From assembly GCA_001414345.1 (NCBI GenBank), contig LLCB01000221.1, positions 1 through 64,000 on the forward strand: DNA of 64,000 nt, written 5' to 3'. The translations under genes and the position numbers were made by a program. Positions 34,519-45,627 of the stretch are shown here, piece after piece. The notes below the pieces were generated by a model. The model did not search any database and was not told the DNA's origin. It was given only the letters and a program-made list of their open reading frames with translations. Each line of letters begins with the position of its first letter. Position 1 is the first letter of the stretch. This DNA is from Hymenoscyphus infarciens. Lineage: Eukaryota; Ascomycota; Leotiomycetes; Helotiales; Helotiaceae.

Positions 34519-35074
34519 CCTAGGAAGCTGTAGCAGAGTAACTACGAACATAAGTGTAAGAATCACTTTTAAATTTCGGGAGTTGTGCTTTAAAGTCTAC
34601 ATTTCGAGGCTAAGATCATATATTCAGGGTCATGGCTCACAGAAGAGGAGCTTGGTCATTGGCCATGGGGAAGAATATTATTATTGATTTTTCACAAATG
34701 GGAGCATAACAATATGCGGCCACTTAAAATATATTTCGTCGATGACTAGCCACCGTTGTGCTTCAACTTAACCACGTCTCTTGAATTTCAATCTTTACTC
34801 CTCCATTTACACAAAAGTGCCATCATCTACTTGAGGTCCTTTATTCCAAGCATACAAATAGCCATAAGCCTCGATAGCTTTCTGGTGCACGTGCCCCTAC
34901 ACCTACAACCTTCCATTGTCACCTCATTCAAGACTCGACCACTTCAAACCAACACACCACAACAAAAACAAATCTGAAAACCGAAGCACAATCCAGCGGC
35001 CTCCAGCAAGGAACCACATCGAACTTCGCGAAACACCTTCTATTCCCAAAAAAGGAGGCGAAACGCATACGGTA
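34519..35074. other. Intergenic, no gene seen
   Basis: Unmutated sequence resumes abruptly after the element. It holds the 5' flank of the next gene; the upstream open frame has no ATG before 35075. Confidence 0.5.
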
Positions 35075-36925
35075 ATGGAACCCACCGCAAGCAAAGGAGA
35101 CCTCGGGGCCCCCAAGGACGACATGGAAAGAAGCTTGGTTGTACCTCCCGCAAACCACGACGAACACCAGGCGGCGTCAGCGACGGCGACCTCACCTTCC
35201 CAAAGCGTCAAGCACATGTCAACGGAGAATGCACAAGAAGAGATCTACCGCCTTGCCAGGCTCCACGGCCTCAACCTTTCCATTTTGGCCGAAAATCAAG
35301 TTGGACGAAGCATCAAACGACGCACCTCGCAACCTCTGGCAACTATTCCACCTCGCACGAACTTGTCCTTCTTCTACTTACCACTTGAGATTCGGCACGA
35401 GATATACAAACTTCTCCTCGTCAATCCAGCTCTCGGAAAGTCACCCAAGGCTTCCAAAGCAGATGAATGGGTTAAGGATCATGAAACGTTCTGCAAAACA
35501 AAATATGGCCTGGCACCCGTGATCCTTCGAGTTTCTAAGCAGCTTCATGCCGAAGCACTCGGATACTTGTACAACGGAAATACCCTTCTCGTTCAATGCC
35601 GTGAAGACGACCCATTCCGGGTGCACGGTGAGGACTATGACGCTTATATCTCTCCATTGATGAGATCTGCTGAACATGTTTCGTTTCGATATCATCCAGC
35701 AATAGCAAAGATCCGAAACTGGGCTGTCATTGTTCCATTTTCCACTTTCAACAATGGACCTTTGGACGATTTCTGTCGTTCAATCGCTCGGTCCAGACCA
35801 AGGTCACTTGAAGTTATTATCGAGGACGTACCTACGCACACCAGCTATTCAGCGTTTACAAAGCTATTGGCACCGCTGAACATGCTGAGTGGGATTGAGC
35901 ATGCTTCTATTCAGGTACATTACGAAGATGATAGCCACGTCGTTATATTCGCGCTCAAAGAGTCGACCTTCGTCAAACAGTTGATCAGTACTATGACAAG
36001 CCAAAGTACACAACCTAAGGAGTTAGTGTTCGAAATGTACGGTCCATTGCTGCGGTATATTCGAGCCTTCGAAAGAAAGCATAAGTTCGCCTTTAATTCC
36101 AATTTCGGCCTAGGAGAGAACCACTTAAACCTAACAACTGCCGAGTTTTCCGACGCTGTCGACATGCATCTTTGGTTAGATCTACCACTAGAGTGTTTGG
36201 TGGCAAGCGCGGATTGGGCACAGTTAGGAAACAACATTTTGAGTTTCAAGCGCAATAGAGCTCTTGCAATCCTCGATCTAGAACCGCAGTACAAGCGTAT
36301 CATAGCAGCTTGGTCCAATCTCAGAAGGGTCCTCAATTATCATGCCCCGCATTCGCCTTGGCTTGTGGCACCCCCTGTTCAAAACTCTGGTGTCAATACT
36401 ATTACCGACACCGCCCTACTCGAAGACGTCTTGGAAGTGGTAGCGGAGTGTGTGGAGGCATTCGAGAGAGAATTCCCAGAAGACAACAGGGCTAAATGGA
36501 AGGAGGGCCGGCTCGAAGAGGAAATTCTGAGCAAGGAAGTTCGAGACCTTTGTCGATTGAGAAGAGCCGTAGGTCTAGTGTGCAAAGAAGTTGAGGAGGA
36601 GGGTGATGGTGATGAACCTTATACTCTTGTCAAAAGGGCTGCATATTCATTGTTTCCACCAATGATTCAAAATCTCGAAAGATTGTATTCTGAGATCAGC
36701 GAGGCAAGGAAGGCGCTTTTTAAGTTTGACTTGCTAGGGGACCCTAAGTGTGATATTGAGCTGGAGCCAGAGGGACTCAAAGAAACGCTCTCGGAGAGGA
36801 TGAAGGCATGTCGCTGCTATGAGTTGGAGGGGGGCATTGAAGATACTCTATCGGAGGAGGATAAATTGGAGTACTGCGGATGCTATGAGTATGAAGAGCC
36901 CCTTGATAACCAGCAAGCTTGCTAG
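35075..36925 (+). CDS. 2EXR/F-box-like domain protein
   Basis: Single exon, 616 residues from the first in-frame ATG. The first 90 residues are disordered and Ala/Ser/Thr-rich. At about residues 100-120 the motif FFYLPLEIRHEIYKLLL, followed later by ILRVSKQLHAEALGYLY, is the pattern of fungal 2EXR and F-box-like proteins, some of which are substrate receptors of SCF ubiquitin ligases. No clear leucine-rich repeats follow. The C-terminal third is acidic with paired cysteines (KACRCYEL...YCGCYEYEE), possibly a small metal site. Partners are unknown. It lies just beyond the right end of the 6.8-kb element and appears intact. Confidence 0.75.
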   Translation: MEPTASKGDLGAPKDDMERSLVVPPANHDEHQAASATATSPSQSVKHMSTENAQEEIYRLARLHGLNLSILAENQVGRSIKRRTSQPLATIPPRTNLSFFYLPLEIRHEIYKLLLVNPALGKSPKASKADEWVKDHETFCKTKYGLAPVILRVSKQLHAEALGYLYNGNTLLVQCREDDPFRVHGEDYDAYISPLMRSAEHVSFRYHPAIAKIRNWAVIVPFSTFNNGPLDDFCRSIARSRPRSLEVIIEDVPTHTSYSAFTKLLAPLNMLSGIEHASIQVHYEDDSHVVIFALKESTFVKQLISTMTSQSTQPKELVFEMYGPLLRYIRAFERKHKFAFNSNFGLGENHLNLTTAEFSDAVDMHLWLDLPLECLVASADWAQLGNNILSFKRNRALAILDLEPQYKRIIAAWSNLRRVLNYHAPHSPWLVAPPVQNSGVNTITDTALLEDVLEVVAECVEAFEREFPEDNRAKWKEGRLEEEILSKEVRDLCRLRRAVGLVCKEVEEEGDGDEPYTLVKRAAYSLFPPMIQNLERLYSEISEARKALFKFDLLGDPKCDIELEPEGLKETLSERMKACRCYELEGGIEDTLSEEDKLEYCGCYEYEEPLDNQQAC

Positions 36926-37874
36926 CGAGTTAATAGATGAGAGAAATGAAATTTTAAATGACCGCTAAGTTCGTCGCTAGTCCCATAAATTTGAAAGTTG
37001 TATTTCTAAGAAAATACCGTCTTTAATCTCTCGACTTGACTCGTGTTTCATCAGAACAATTTTTAGAACGCATTGGTTCTTTCGTTTTCTGGACTCGACA
37101 ACTTTCTTGAGGGTCATCATAAGGGTGTCTATGGAGGCCGAGAGTACATTTCCAACCAGCCTGGGTGTTTTCCAGGGGGAGATTGGGCGTTGAAAATCCC
37201 CTGGGAACCTTCTGGGTCAATTTATCCTGGAAGGTATGGATGAATGCACGGGGTCGAGAGGGAGGGGGAGAGAGATAGACATCTCGAGGATGAAGAGCGC
37301 TGTTCAATACTCGACCCAGTGCCTAATTGAGTCTATAGGTAGAGGGCTTTTATGCGTGAGTACGAATGGGGGTGTGGGAGTACGAGTAGGTTGTTGTGCT
37401 GCTGCGCCGCGATTCCAACTTTCCCCCAGGTCGGGATTCTTCCTTTCATTGGCGGGTCGGAGCACTTAAACTTACGCTCCAATCCACTCCCAACCAACGT
37501 TACTCATCAACAGCCATCCACTGAGAGACGTCCTTCTCACTGGGTGATCCTCTACGTACTTTACGCCACCATTTAAGCCTCTTAATTTTAGAAGTAAGCA
37601 GCATCCTTACTAACACACACTAGTACGCAATTCGGACAGGGGGTCGGACGTACAGGACCTTCTTTCCTCCGCCCTTTCAACCTGTCTAACTACGGACAAC
37701 ATTAGGTACATTCTTATCTCCTAAGCAGTTCATTCGAGGAATATTTTTCATTTCCCACTGTATCTGAAAATGTGGGTAGCAAGTATATATAATACTCCTC
37801 CTTTCTTTCCAAAAGAACCGTCCTCAAGCACCCTCTGCTCTCTCTCTCTCCCCCTTTGTTAAACATCCCCCAAA
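36926..37874. other. Intergenic, promoter of the next gene
   Basis: About 950 bp without a supported gene. A TATA-like GTATATATAATA lies near 37783, about 90 bp before the next start, followed by a CT-rich leader, which suits a well-expressed fungal gene. Confidence 0.5.
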
Positions 37875-38882
37875 ATGTTTTCACAAACCATCCTCAGTCT
37901 CTGCTTTGCAGCTCTCTTCCCGTTCATTTCTCAAGCCCTCCAAATCCAAGTCGAAACCAGTCAAGACTTCCCAAAAAGACTCGAGTTTGAAAACATGGCA
38001 CTCCGACCGTCAGGAGCCATCCTAGCAGTCAGCTACGCCTCAGAACCACACATCTTCCAAGTAGAACCCATAGCCAACTCAGCCCCAAAACTCATCTACA
38101 CCTTCCAAAACGCAACCGGCATCTCCAGCATAAGCGAATCATCCACCCCTGACGTATACTTCCTCATCACTGGAAACTTCTCTTTCCAAACCTTCAAACC
38201 AACAGTGGGATCTTATGCTATCCACCGTCTATCTTTCGATTTACGCAACGAGCCAATCGTCAAGGAAATTGCAACTCTCGAGAAGCTCGCTCAGCCAAAT
38301 GGGATGATCACCATACCGAATACACCATATGTTTTGATCGCAGATACATTCGATGGCATCGTATATCGACTCAATACCGATACTCTCGAGTTAACAACCT
38401 ACCTCGACCACCCACTCACCAAGCCCGACGTCGCAGCAGTAAGATTCGGAGTGAACGGCATCAAGCTCTCCAGAGGCTATTTCTACTTCTCAAACACCAA
38501 CCATCAATTCATCGCCCGAGCAAAAGTATCCGGGAAAGAAGCAAGACCCATCAGCGAACCAGAAAAAATTGTCATCAACACCCCAATCGATGATTTCATC
38601 GTGAATGAACTTAATGGCGATTTGTTCCTCGCAGAAGCCAATGGAGGTTCTTTCAGTTTCGTCGATGGGAAGGCGATAAATGGCACTCCGGCTGTTCCTG
38701 AGGTTCTTATTGGCGGAGGAAACAGTACGGTACTTTTGGATCCTACGGCTGTGATTTGGCAGAAGTGCCAGGAGGGACGGAAGTTGGTTATTTCGAATAG
38801 TGGTGATTTAACGCCTTTGGTTGATCCTACTGCTAATGCTACGATTGGAGGGAAACTCACTTTTGTAACTTTACTCAAGTGA
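37875..38882 (+). CDS. Secreted SMP-30/beta-propeller-like protein
   Basis: Single exon, 335 residues. The N-terminus is a signal peptide (FSQTILSLCFAALFPFISQA). The body consists of repeated four-strand units with blocks such as PNGMITIPNTPYVLIADTFDGIVYRL and GVNGIKLSRGYFYFSNTNHQ, typical of six-bladed SMP-30/gluconolactonase-like propellers common in fungal secretomes. Several N-glycosylation sequons are present (NAT, NFS, NGT, NST). Metal or catalytic residues cannot be assigned with certainty, so the substrate is unknown. Confidence 0.8.
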   Translation: MFSQTILSLCFAALFPFISQALQIQVETSQDFPKRLEFENMALRPSGAILAVSYASEPHIFQVEPIANSAPKLIYTFQNATGISSISESSTPDVYFLITGNFSFQTFKPTVGSYAIHRLSFDLRNEPIVKEIATLEKLAQPNGMITIPNTPYVLIADTFDGIVYRLNTDTLELTTYLDHPLTKPDVAAVRFGVNGIKLSRGYFYFSNTNHQFIARAKVSGKEARPISEPEKIVINTPIDDFIVNELNGDLFLAEANGGSFSFVDGKAINGTPAVPEVLIGGGNSTVLLDPTAVIWQKCQEGRKLVISNSGDLTPLVDPTANATIGGKLTFVTLLK

Positions 38883-38980
38883 AGTAGAGTTTTTGCCTTT
38901 TGAAGCGGAGGTTTTAGCCTTTAAGAAAGGGTGTTAGATAAATCTTTAGACTACAAAGTTTGTCACGAAAAAAAGGGGCA

Positions 38981-39009
38981 TCACGTGACCCCCTTTCCCT
39001 GTATATATA
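38981..39009. promoter_or_regulatory. E-box and TATA element
   Basis: The palindrome TCACGTGA (38981-38988) lies 14 bp before TATATATA (39002-39009), about 200 bp upstream of a small open frame at 39214. The spacing suits a core promoter; the factor is not identified. Confidence 0.4.
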
Positions 39010-39213
39010 GCAGAGTTTTCACCTCCCAAATTCAAGCTCCTTAGGGCGTTTTCAACCCGAAAAGTACGTGACAAAGTTCTTTTGTAATTATAATCTCATC
39101 CCAATCCATATATAAGAGTCTATACTATAATTCTACGTCAGCTAATCTGCCTTCTGTTTGCTCGGGTGTACCTAGTGTAAAAAAAAACATACAGAGGCTT
39201 TCACTTACACAAA

Positions 39214-39399
39214 ATGGCCATCAAACCGCTAGCACTAACCATCCCCTCAGACTCTACACAACCCACCATGCCCATCCTCAGTCCACCCCTCATCCCCAAC
39301 ACAAGGAGAACACCAAAACACATCCTCAGGATCAACTCCCGCCTTGATTCTCGCCAGCCTTGGATAATTTTCTCCCCAAAAGGTAGTTTGGAAATTTAG
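39214..39399 (+). CDS. Small hypothetical ORF, possibly a truncated gene
   Basis: A 61-residue frame in a good start context (CAAAATGGC), downstream of an E-box and TATA element. The peptide is Pro/Ser/Thr-rich with no domain, signal or membrane segment. It ends 86 bp before the MITE at 39485, so it might be the 5' remnant of an interrupted gene. Weakly supported. Confidence 0.25.
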   Translation: MAIKPLALTIPSDSTQPTMPILSPPLIPNTRRTPKHILRINSRLDSRQPWIIFSPKGSLEI

Positions 39400-39484
39400 T
39401 TCATAAGCTCTGCCTTTTCATGTTTTCAGTAGAGTGTAGAAATACGGAAAGAGGAGTAAAAGTGGAAAATACCTCGTCGATATA

Positions 39485-40013
39485 CAGCGTTTTCATTCTC
39501 CCAGCCTCTCCTTAGCCTAAGTACTAGCTAATCTAGGCTAACTACCCCTCCTAGGCTAGGCAAAGGAAGGCTAGCAGCTAGATTTGGTAGGAGGGGCGAG
39601 GCTAGGCAAGGCTCGAGGGAGAGGAGAGGATAAGGTAGGAGAAGTAAAAAGGTTAGATAGCTAAGAAAGGAGAACGTAGGCTAGGCTAGGATCGATACAA
39701 AGGCTTATCTCCGTCGGAGGTTCTAGGTAGGGGGGGGGGAGATTACATATAATTTTATTATAATCTATAGCTAGTAATTAACTACCCCTTGATTTATCGA
39801 CCTATAGATAATAGGATAAACGCCTTACCTAGCCTGCCTACCTACTAGGCCTAGGAAGGCTTTAAACACCTCTTAGGCTAGGATAGGAAAGGAGAATCAA
39901 GCGATTTAATTGGCTAGAAAGAGGAGGGCGAGAGCAAAAAGTGAGGCTAGAAGAAGGATGCCTAGATTAGCTTAGGAAGGCGTGTTTAGTAGGCTGGGAG
40001 AATGAAAACGCTG
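39485..40013. mobile_element. hAT-type MITE, 529 bp
   Basis: The terminal inverted repeats begin CAGCGTTTTCATTCTCCCAG on both strands and continue in diverged form to GCTAATCTAGGC. The flanks are TCGATATA (39477-39484) and TCGATGTA (40014-40021), an 8-bp target duplication with one mismatch. CAG termini and 8-bp duplications are typical of the hAT superfamily. The interior is dominated by CCTAGGCTAGG-like repeats and has no transposase, so the element is non-autonomous. It is not strongly RIP-mutated. Confidence 0.85.
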
Positions 40014-40241
40014 TCGATGTACGCCCCAATGTCAGGCGCTAGGTCCCGTAATGCTTTGGTGTAGACATTTGCTATATAGTTCTTCACTTGCGTTTTTGCA
40101 GCTGGGTTGTGGGTGGGAGTGGGACGGCGAGGACTCTTTCAAGTCAGAACTTCCAACTTGCGAGCACTTATCTCATTCCAAAGAACTAAAAATTAGGAGA
40201 TTGAAAAAAACATCCCAGCATGAACCAATGCTCTCTTTCAA

Positions 40242-40391
40242 GTCGTCGTCGCCGGCCCATCGCCACCTCTAGGCATAACCTTCCTCGCACTCTTCCTCTC
40301 AGGCCTAACAAGATATATACTAAGTCCAAAACTCGAACCACTCTCTTTTGGACCCTTAGAAGCAATCTTAAGCATAGTAGTATTATCATAG
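40242..40391 (+). pseudogene. Membrane-protein exon fragment cut by AT-rich block
   Basis: An open stretch of 49 codons (VVVAGPSPPLGITFLALFL... to LSIVVLS) following a possible splice acceptor (TTTCAAG). It has one or two hydrophobic helices and stops where the AT-rich block begins. No start or upstream exon is recognised. Family unknown. Confidence 0.25.
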
Positions 40392-43300
40392 TAAAATACT
40401 ATAGTATTTTAAATAAATATATTATCGGAATATTTTAGTAGTATATCTTTATTTTTAAACCTAATATTATTATTATACTATACTACTTATTTAATATCAT
40501 AGTAGTACTAATCGTATACTAATTAATAACTGGCGTACTAAAATCTAAAATTGAAGCTATTTCTACTTTCTATCTATACTCTCTTATTACTTTACTAGTA
40601 TCCCTTCAGTTATTCTTACACTCTACGTGATTTAGTAGAACACGGTTCTAATCTTATATTTCTAGCTCTAACGCGACTAAATATTTAAATCATTATCTTA
40701 TTCTTTAAACCTTACTAAAGTATATAACGATGTAGAAATTAAACAATGATTTACTTATAATCTTATATTTAAAAAGCTATACTAAAAAAATCGTTATTTC
40801 AGTATAAGTTAGCCTATAATATAAGTATATAAGCTAAGTTTCCTCTACCTACTTCTACTACTTCCATCGCCTCTTTTATACTCTTTTATTCTTCTTTTTA
40901 ATTAATATACCTCTTCTAGGATAGCGTAAAGCTAATACTACTCCTAGTATAAAAAAGTCTACTAAAAGAGCCTTAAAAGCTACTAAAAAAGTCCTTAAAA
41001 AGAAGGCCTCTCAAGTACGCTCTATAGACGTGTTTCTTAATAATAAGTACGATCTTAAGCTTCTTAAGAAGGATATTAACCTCGTATATATAAATAATAC
41101 TAATAGTAATAATAGTAAAGAGATAGAGAATATTATAGAGAATAATTTAACATCGTTACCTATACTAAACATCGCGTATATAAGAGAGCCCTCTAAGAGT
41201 ACGCTATATATACTAACTTCTATATATATATAAGTATATAAAGGACCGCTTATAAATAAGGTAGATTAATTATATAAAGATATACTAGTAATAGCAAACG
41301 TTCCTAAGTTTATACTATTATATTAAGATACTCCTCTACGCCTATCTTCTTTACTTTTACCTTTAAATTATATAAAACCGATTAAGTTTTTCAGTCTCTT
41401 TTTCACTACTAGGATTCTTTATATAATATATAATAATATAAATACATATATAGTAGTATCTATACTAAATCGCTCTAGAGTACGCCTCTAGAGAAACATA
41501 TTAGTTTCAAAGCTTAAAGTCTTCCTTATAATTATAATATACTTTAGTATAAGGAATATATAAGAAGAGCTAGAACGTTAAGAGAGAGAGAGTAAAGGCT
41601 CTTATTCACTACTTTAATTTATATAAAAGCGTAGGTATAAAAAGCTTAAGTCTTGTCTTTATATATCCTATTCTTCTATTAATATCCTAAAAAAGAATTA
41701 GTATATAAAGCTATTACTACTTTTTAAGCACTTACACGCTATATTTAAGAGATATATCTACCTACTATAAAACGTATCTATTAATAAGATAATTACAGGG
41801 TTTAAAAGAAGATCTAAGTATATATTAAAGTATAAGTATAAACTAATCCTAGAGAGATATAAAAACTAGGCTTTATATTTTACAAGATATATATATAACT
41901 TCCTCTTTTATTCTTATACTTATAAAACTATAGAATTAGTCTAAAAGAATAGTCTTATATCTACTAGTAATATATAAAATTTTCTAACTTTACTTCTTCT
42001 AGTTTAACTTATTTCTATATAACCCTAGTTCAACTTGTTTTAGTATAACTCTAGTTTAACTTGTTTTAGTATAACCCTAGCTAATATTCCTACCTATAGG
42101 TTTAATAGTATATTAACTTATAAAGTTACTTTCTTATCTATCTTACTAATTTATAATATATATAGATAATTACTTCTTATCGCTAGAATTATTTAATAAG
42201 CTTCTTAAGCTTAGTATTAGCATAGTAGGCACTTACTATACCTATATTACTAAACTACTCTTTCTACATCTAATTAAGACCTAAAAGAAGAAGGTTAATA
42301 ATACTCTCTCGTAATCCTAGGGTATATAATCCTAGGAGTTATAGAAGAAGGTTATTACCGCGGCTCCTAGTATATAATAAGGTAATCTTATAAGTAAAAT
42401 CGTCCTAGTATATCCTTAAATTTTAACCTTTATATAGTAAGATAATACGCTAGTATTAATACTTTCTATAATATATACTAGTAAGAAGTATAACTAATAA
42501 GAGCAACGATGCCTACGCTAATCTAGTACTATAGTAAATAAGATCGCCTATAAGCCTTTTATCTACTAATTATTATCTTCGCCGCTACTGTTCTTAGAAG
42601 TCTAAAAGGCACGTAAACTAAGACCTTAATATACTATAAACTTCTACTAAAATCTACCGATCCTATAATTTATTAACAATTATAATAGATAGATAAAAGG
42701 AGTAGATATTATAAATTAATTACATAGGAACTATAAAACCTAGTAAACTTAGTAGAAGACATAGTAGCCTTTATTTTATTAGCTTATAGATGTTACTATA
42801 GTAAACTCTTATTTACTTTAGCTTTAGAATAGGAGTAAGTATACCTAATTAGATAAGAGATATATACTAATATTTAGTATAGATTCTACTCTACAATCCT
42901 CGTATAAAACCTTCTAATTATCCCTCGTATACTCTCTACTTAAAGACTCCTAACCTACACGCTAATTTATTTATCTTAATAAAAGAGATAATATTATAAA
43001 GGCTCAAAAGCAATACCTTATCTATCTCTATACTTAGTATATAGCTCCTACTAAAAGATTATATTATTAGTATAAGATATAAAGAGATAAACTTTTAAGT
43101 AAATTACTCTTAGAAGGAGTACGCCTACCTTACCTACGTTAGACTAAGAGCTAGTATAAGTAGTATAATATACCTATTTATAGTAGTAATTAGCTATACT
43201 AGAAAGAATTCTATAAGATAGAAGTTATTAAGAATATAAGAGAGCAGGAGAGATTAAATAAAGAGATAGAAAGAGGCGTACCTCTACTATATATAGAGTA

Positions 43301-44105
43301 AGTATAAATAGCTTTAATTCAGATTTTAATATCTTAGCACTCCTAAACTAGCTTAGCAACATCGTAGTTTAAAGCTACTTAGATTTTAGTCTAAAACTAC
43401 TCTAAATAAGAGTAGTTTTAAACTAGACTACTGAACGCGTCTATACGTAGGGTATAAGAATAACTGAAGAGATAGTAGTCTATAATTTATATATAAAGTG
43501 TTATAAAAGTATTAGCTTTCGTTCTATCGATTTTAGTATAATTTTAATTCAAGGGTTTCTTTTAAGCTTATATACGTATAAATAGATTAGAAATTAAGTA
43601 TATAGAATTTTATTTAACTAAATATAAATAGTTTTTATTATTAATTTACTTAATCTTTCTATATAATTAAAGTGTAAAACTCAACTAAATTAATAATATA
43701 GTTTATATTATAATAGATCTTAAATTTACGTTATTATTACTAGATCTATTTATAGTATTATTAAAGTTTAATATCTTATATAAGCTACTATTATCGATAT
43801 AGTTATATAGGAAATTTTAAGGCTATTATAAAAGCTATTAATATAATTCTTTTTTTAAAGGACTCTATATAAGTAGATCTATAGATCTAGCTATTAAGAT
43901 ATATACTTTTTACTTTATATATTATATTATATAAGTCTAAAGTATAAGGCTAAAAATAAGTAGGTTTAAAATTCGAAGTAAAAAGCTTAAATCTAATAGG
44001 CTTAGTAATACTATAGTATTATTATAATATTAATTAAAATATTAATAATTTTAATAGTAATACAATGAAATATTATTAGGATTATGTAGTAGAATAGTAT
44101 ATACT
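40392..44105. repeat. RIP-mutated AT-rich relic block
   Basis: About 3.7 kb of TA-rich sequence with few CA/TG steps. The palindrome AATACTATAGTATT occurs near both ends (40395-40408 and 44007-44020). A lysine-rich open stretch with stops nearby (about 40930-41233, including DVFLNNKYDLKLLKKD) is probably a decayed transposon frame. A 25-bp unit containing AACTTGTTTTAGTATAAC is repeated at about 42027-42085. Terminal repeats could not be fixed, so the element type is not assigned. Confidence 0.7.
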
Positions 44106-44432
44106 AAACTATATTTTCAACGATATATCGTAGTAGTATAATATTCCAGACAACACTGACCAACCACATATATTAGAGTAAGCACCTCAACTACGTTCCT
44201 TCTATACGCATAAGGTCTTCGGGGGGTGTCTAATGCAAGTCTCTCTCTAAAGGTACCCCTTTTTTCCAGACTTCCCCGTATCTTTTGATCCTTGGATCTC
44301 GTGGTCACTTTCCGCGACTCTGCTTCTCCTCGTTGGTCCCAACCCAGAAATTCTGGATTTATATGATTACTAGATTGCAGGCACCGCACAGTCTTCTATC
44401 TGATTTCTCGATATATTCGTCCTCCCTCCGCG
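44106..44432. other. Flank of AT-rich block, no gene seen
   Basis: Return to balanced composition; includes the 5' flank of the decayed gene at 44433. Confidence 0.4.
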
Positions 44433-45007
44433 ATGTCTTCCGAAGTCTCTTCTTCAGACGGAGCAGCAACTACTCCTCCTCTCGCAATCTCTCATCCTCT
44501 GGTATTTTCGGGTTGGCAATCTCCAGAAGATGTTCTCCGATTCAAGCAAGCTTCCAATTGTATCGGCCGGGAAAGACAATCAATCAATGCAGCAAAAACC
44601 CTCCTGTTGCAGTTATGAATTGATGCCACAAATTGGTCGATCGCCGCAATTTCCAAAGCCATCGACATACAATCTATGAAGGTTGCTCTGATGGCGAAGT
44701 TCAAAGATGTGCTGGTGATTGTTCGTACACGTCTGGCAGCAATCTATGAAGAACAATTGTTTCGCCGTGACGAACGGGTAATCCGCTTCAAAGCAGCTAT
44801 GAATGGATGTATCTAGAAATTATTGTGAGAATCCCACAGAAAAAGGAGATTTGCAGAAAGAAAAGATTCTTGAGGCGATTTTCACGAGAGTCCGGGAGCT
44901 GAATCCTCGAAAGCATTGGTAGAATGGAGGATGTTGCCAGACTTGATGCTGCTGAGAGAGAGGGAATGTCCAATATTCTGATTGAATTTGTTGACAGCCC
45001 CATTTAA
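44433..45007 (+). pseudogene. Decayed gene of unknown family
   Basis: From ATG 44433 the frame encodes a Ser/Thr-rich start (MSSEVSSSDGAATTPP) and a helical part (SPEDVLRFKQASNCIG), and reaches TGA after LLLQL (44616-44618). The same frame then continues for about 65 codons of plausible helical protein (IDATNWSIAAISKAIDIQ, LAAIYEEQLFRRDERV) before further stops. Later helical pieces lie in other frames (GDLQKEKILEAIFTRVREL; AEREGMSNILIEFVDSPI, ending at 45007). A CGA-to-TGA change would explain the first stop. No domain is recognised. Confidence 0.5.
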
Positions 45008-45627
45008 GCAGTGATTCGGGGAAGAGAATGGTTGTGCGGAATGAGCAATGGGAAACGGGAAATGATACTGGAATTAACGTGCTACTTGTTGAATCTGCTT
45101 GCGTGTGGGAACGCGAATCCTTTTGCCATCAAATGTTGAAGTGATGTAGTTTGCAATTGAAACATTACTCGCTTATTTATGGGCCAAATTGGGGTTGCTG
45201 ACTGCTGGTATCTCTGCTGTAGCTTTAGCCACGATGTGAATGTATTGGATCTTCGTCGTGGACTATTGGGAACGTATGAGTGGACTGGTCGCTCCTTCTC
45301 TGCATTGAATTATTATCTTTCTTCCTCACTACGGCGAATGTGAGGTTCCGATTAAGTCTCGTTCGATCTTGACTGCGCACCTGGACAAGAGCTGCTAAGT
45401 ATTAGCAATACTTTGGAACAATTGAATGAATCGAACATGGGGAGCAGAATTATGTGGAAGAGCAAATTGTAATTATATTTTGTACTTTCGTAAGTTTTAT
45501 GTTTTGGTTGAGTAAAGTAAACATAGTTGTTCCTTCCCAGCATACCAAGTGTTACTGTAACACCCGAGGCGCTCCTATAATACACAACCTCTCATCAACC
45601 ACACCCTCCAACCAGACACTACGCACC
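45008..45627. other. Intergenic, no gene seen
   Basis: 5' flank of the HET gene; the open frame upstream of 45628 lacks an ATG. Confidence 0.5.

Noticed and set aside
40392..44105. Terminal inverted repeats for the 3.7-kb AT-rich block
   Set aside because: Only a shared 14-bp palindrome and loose TA-rich similarity were found; not enough above what this composition gives by chance.
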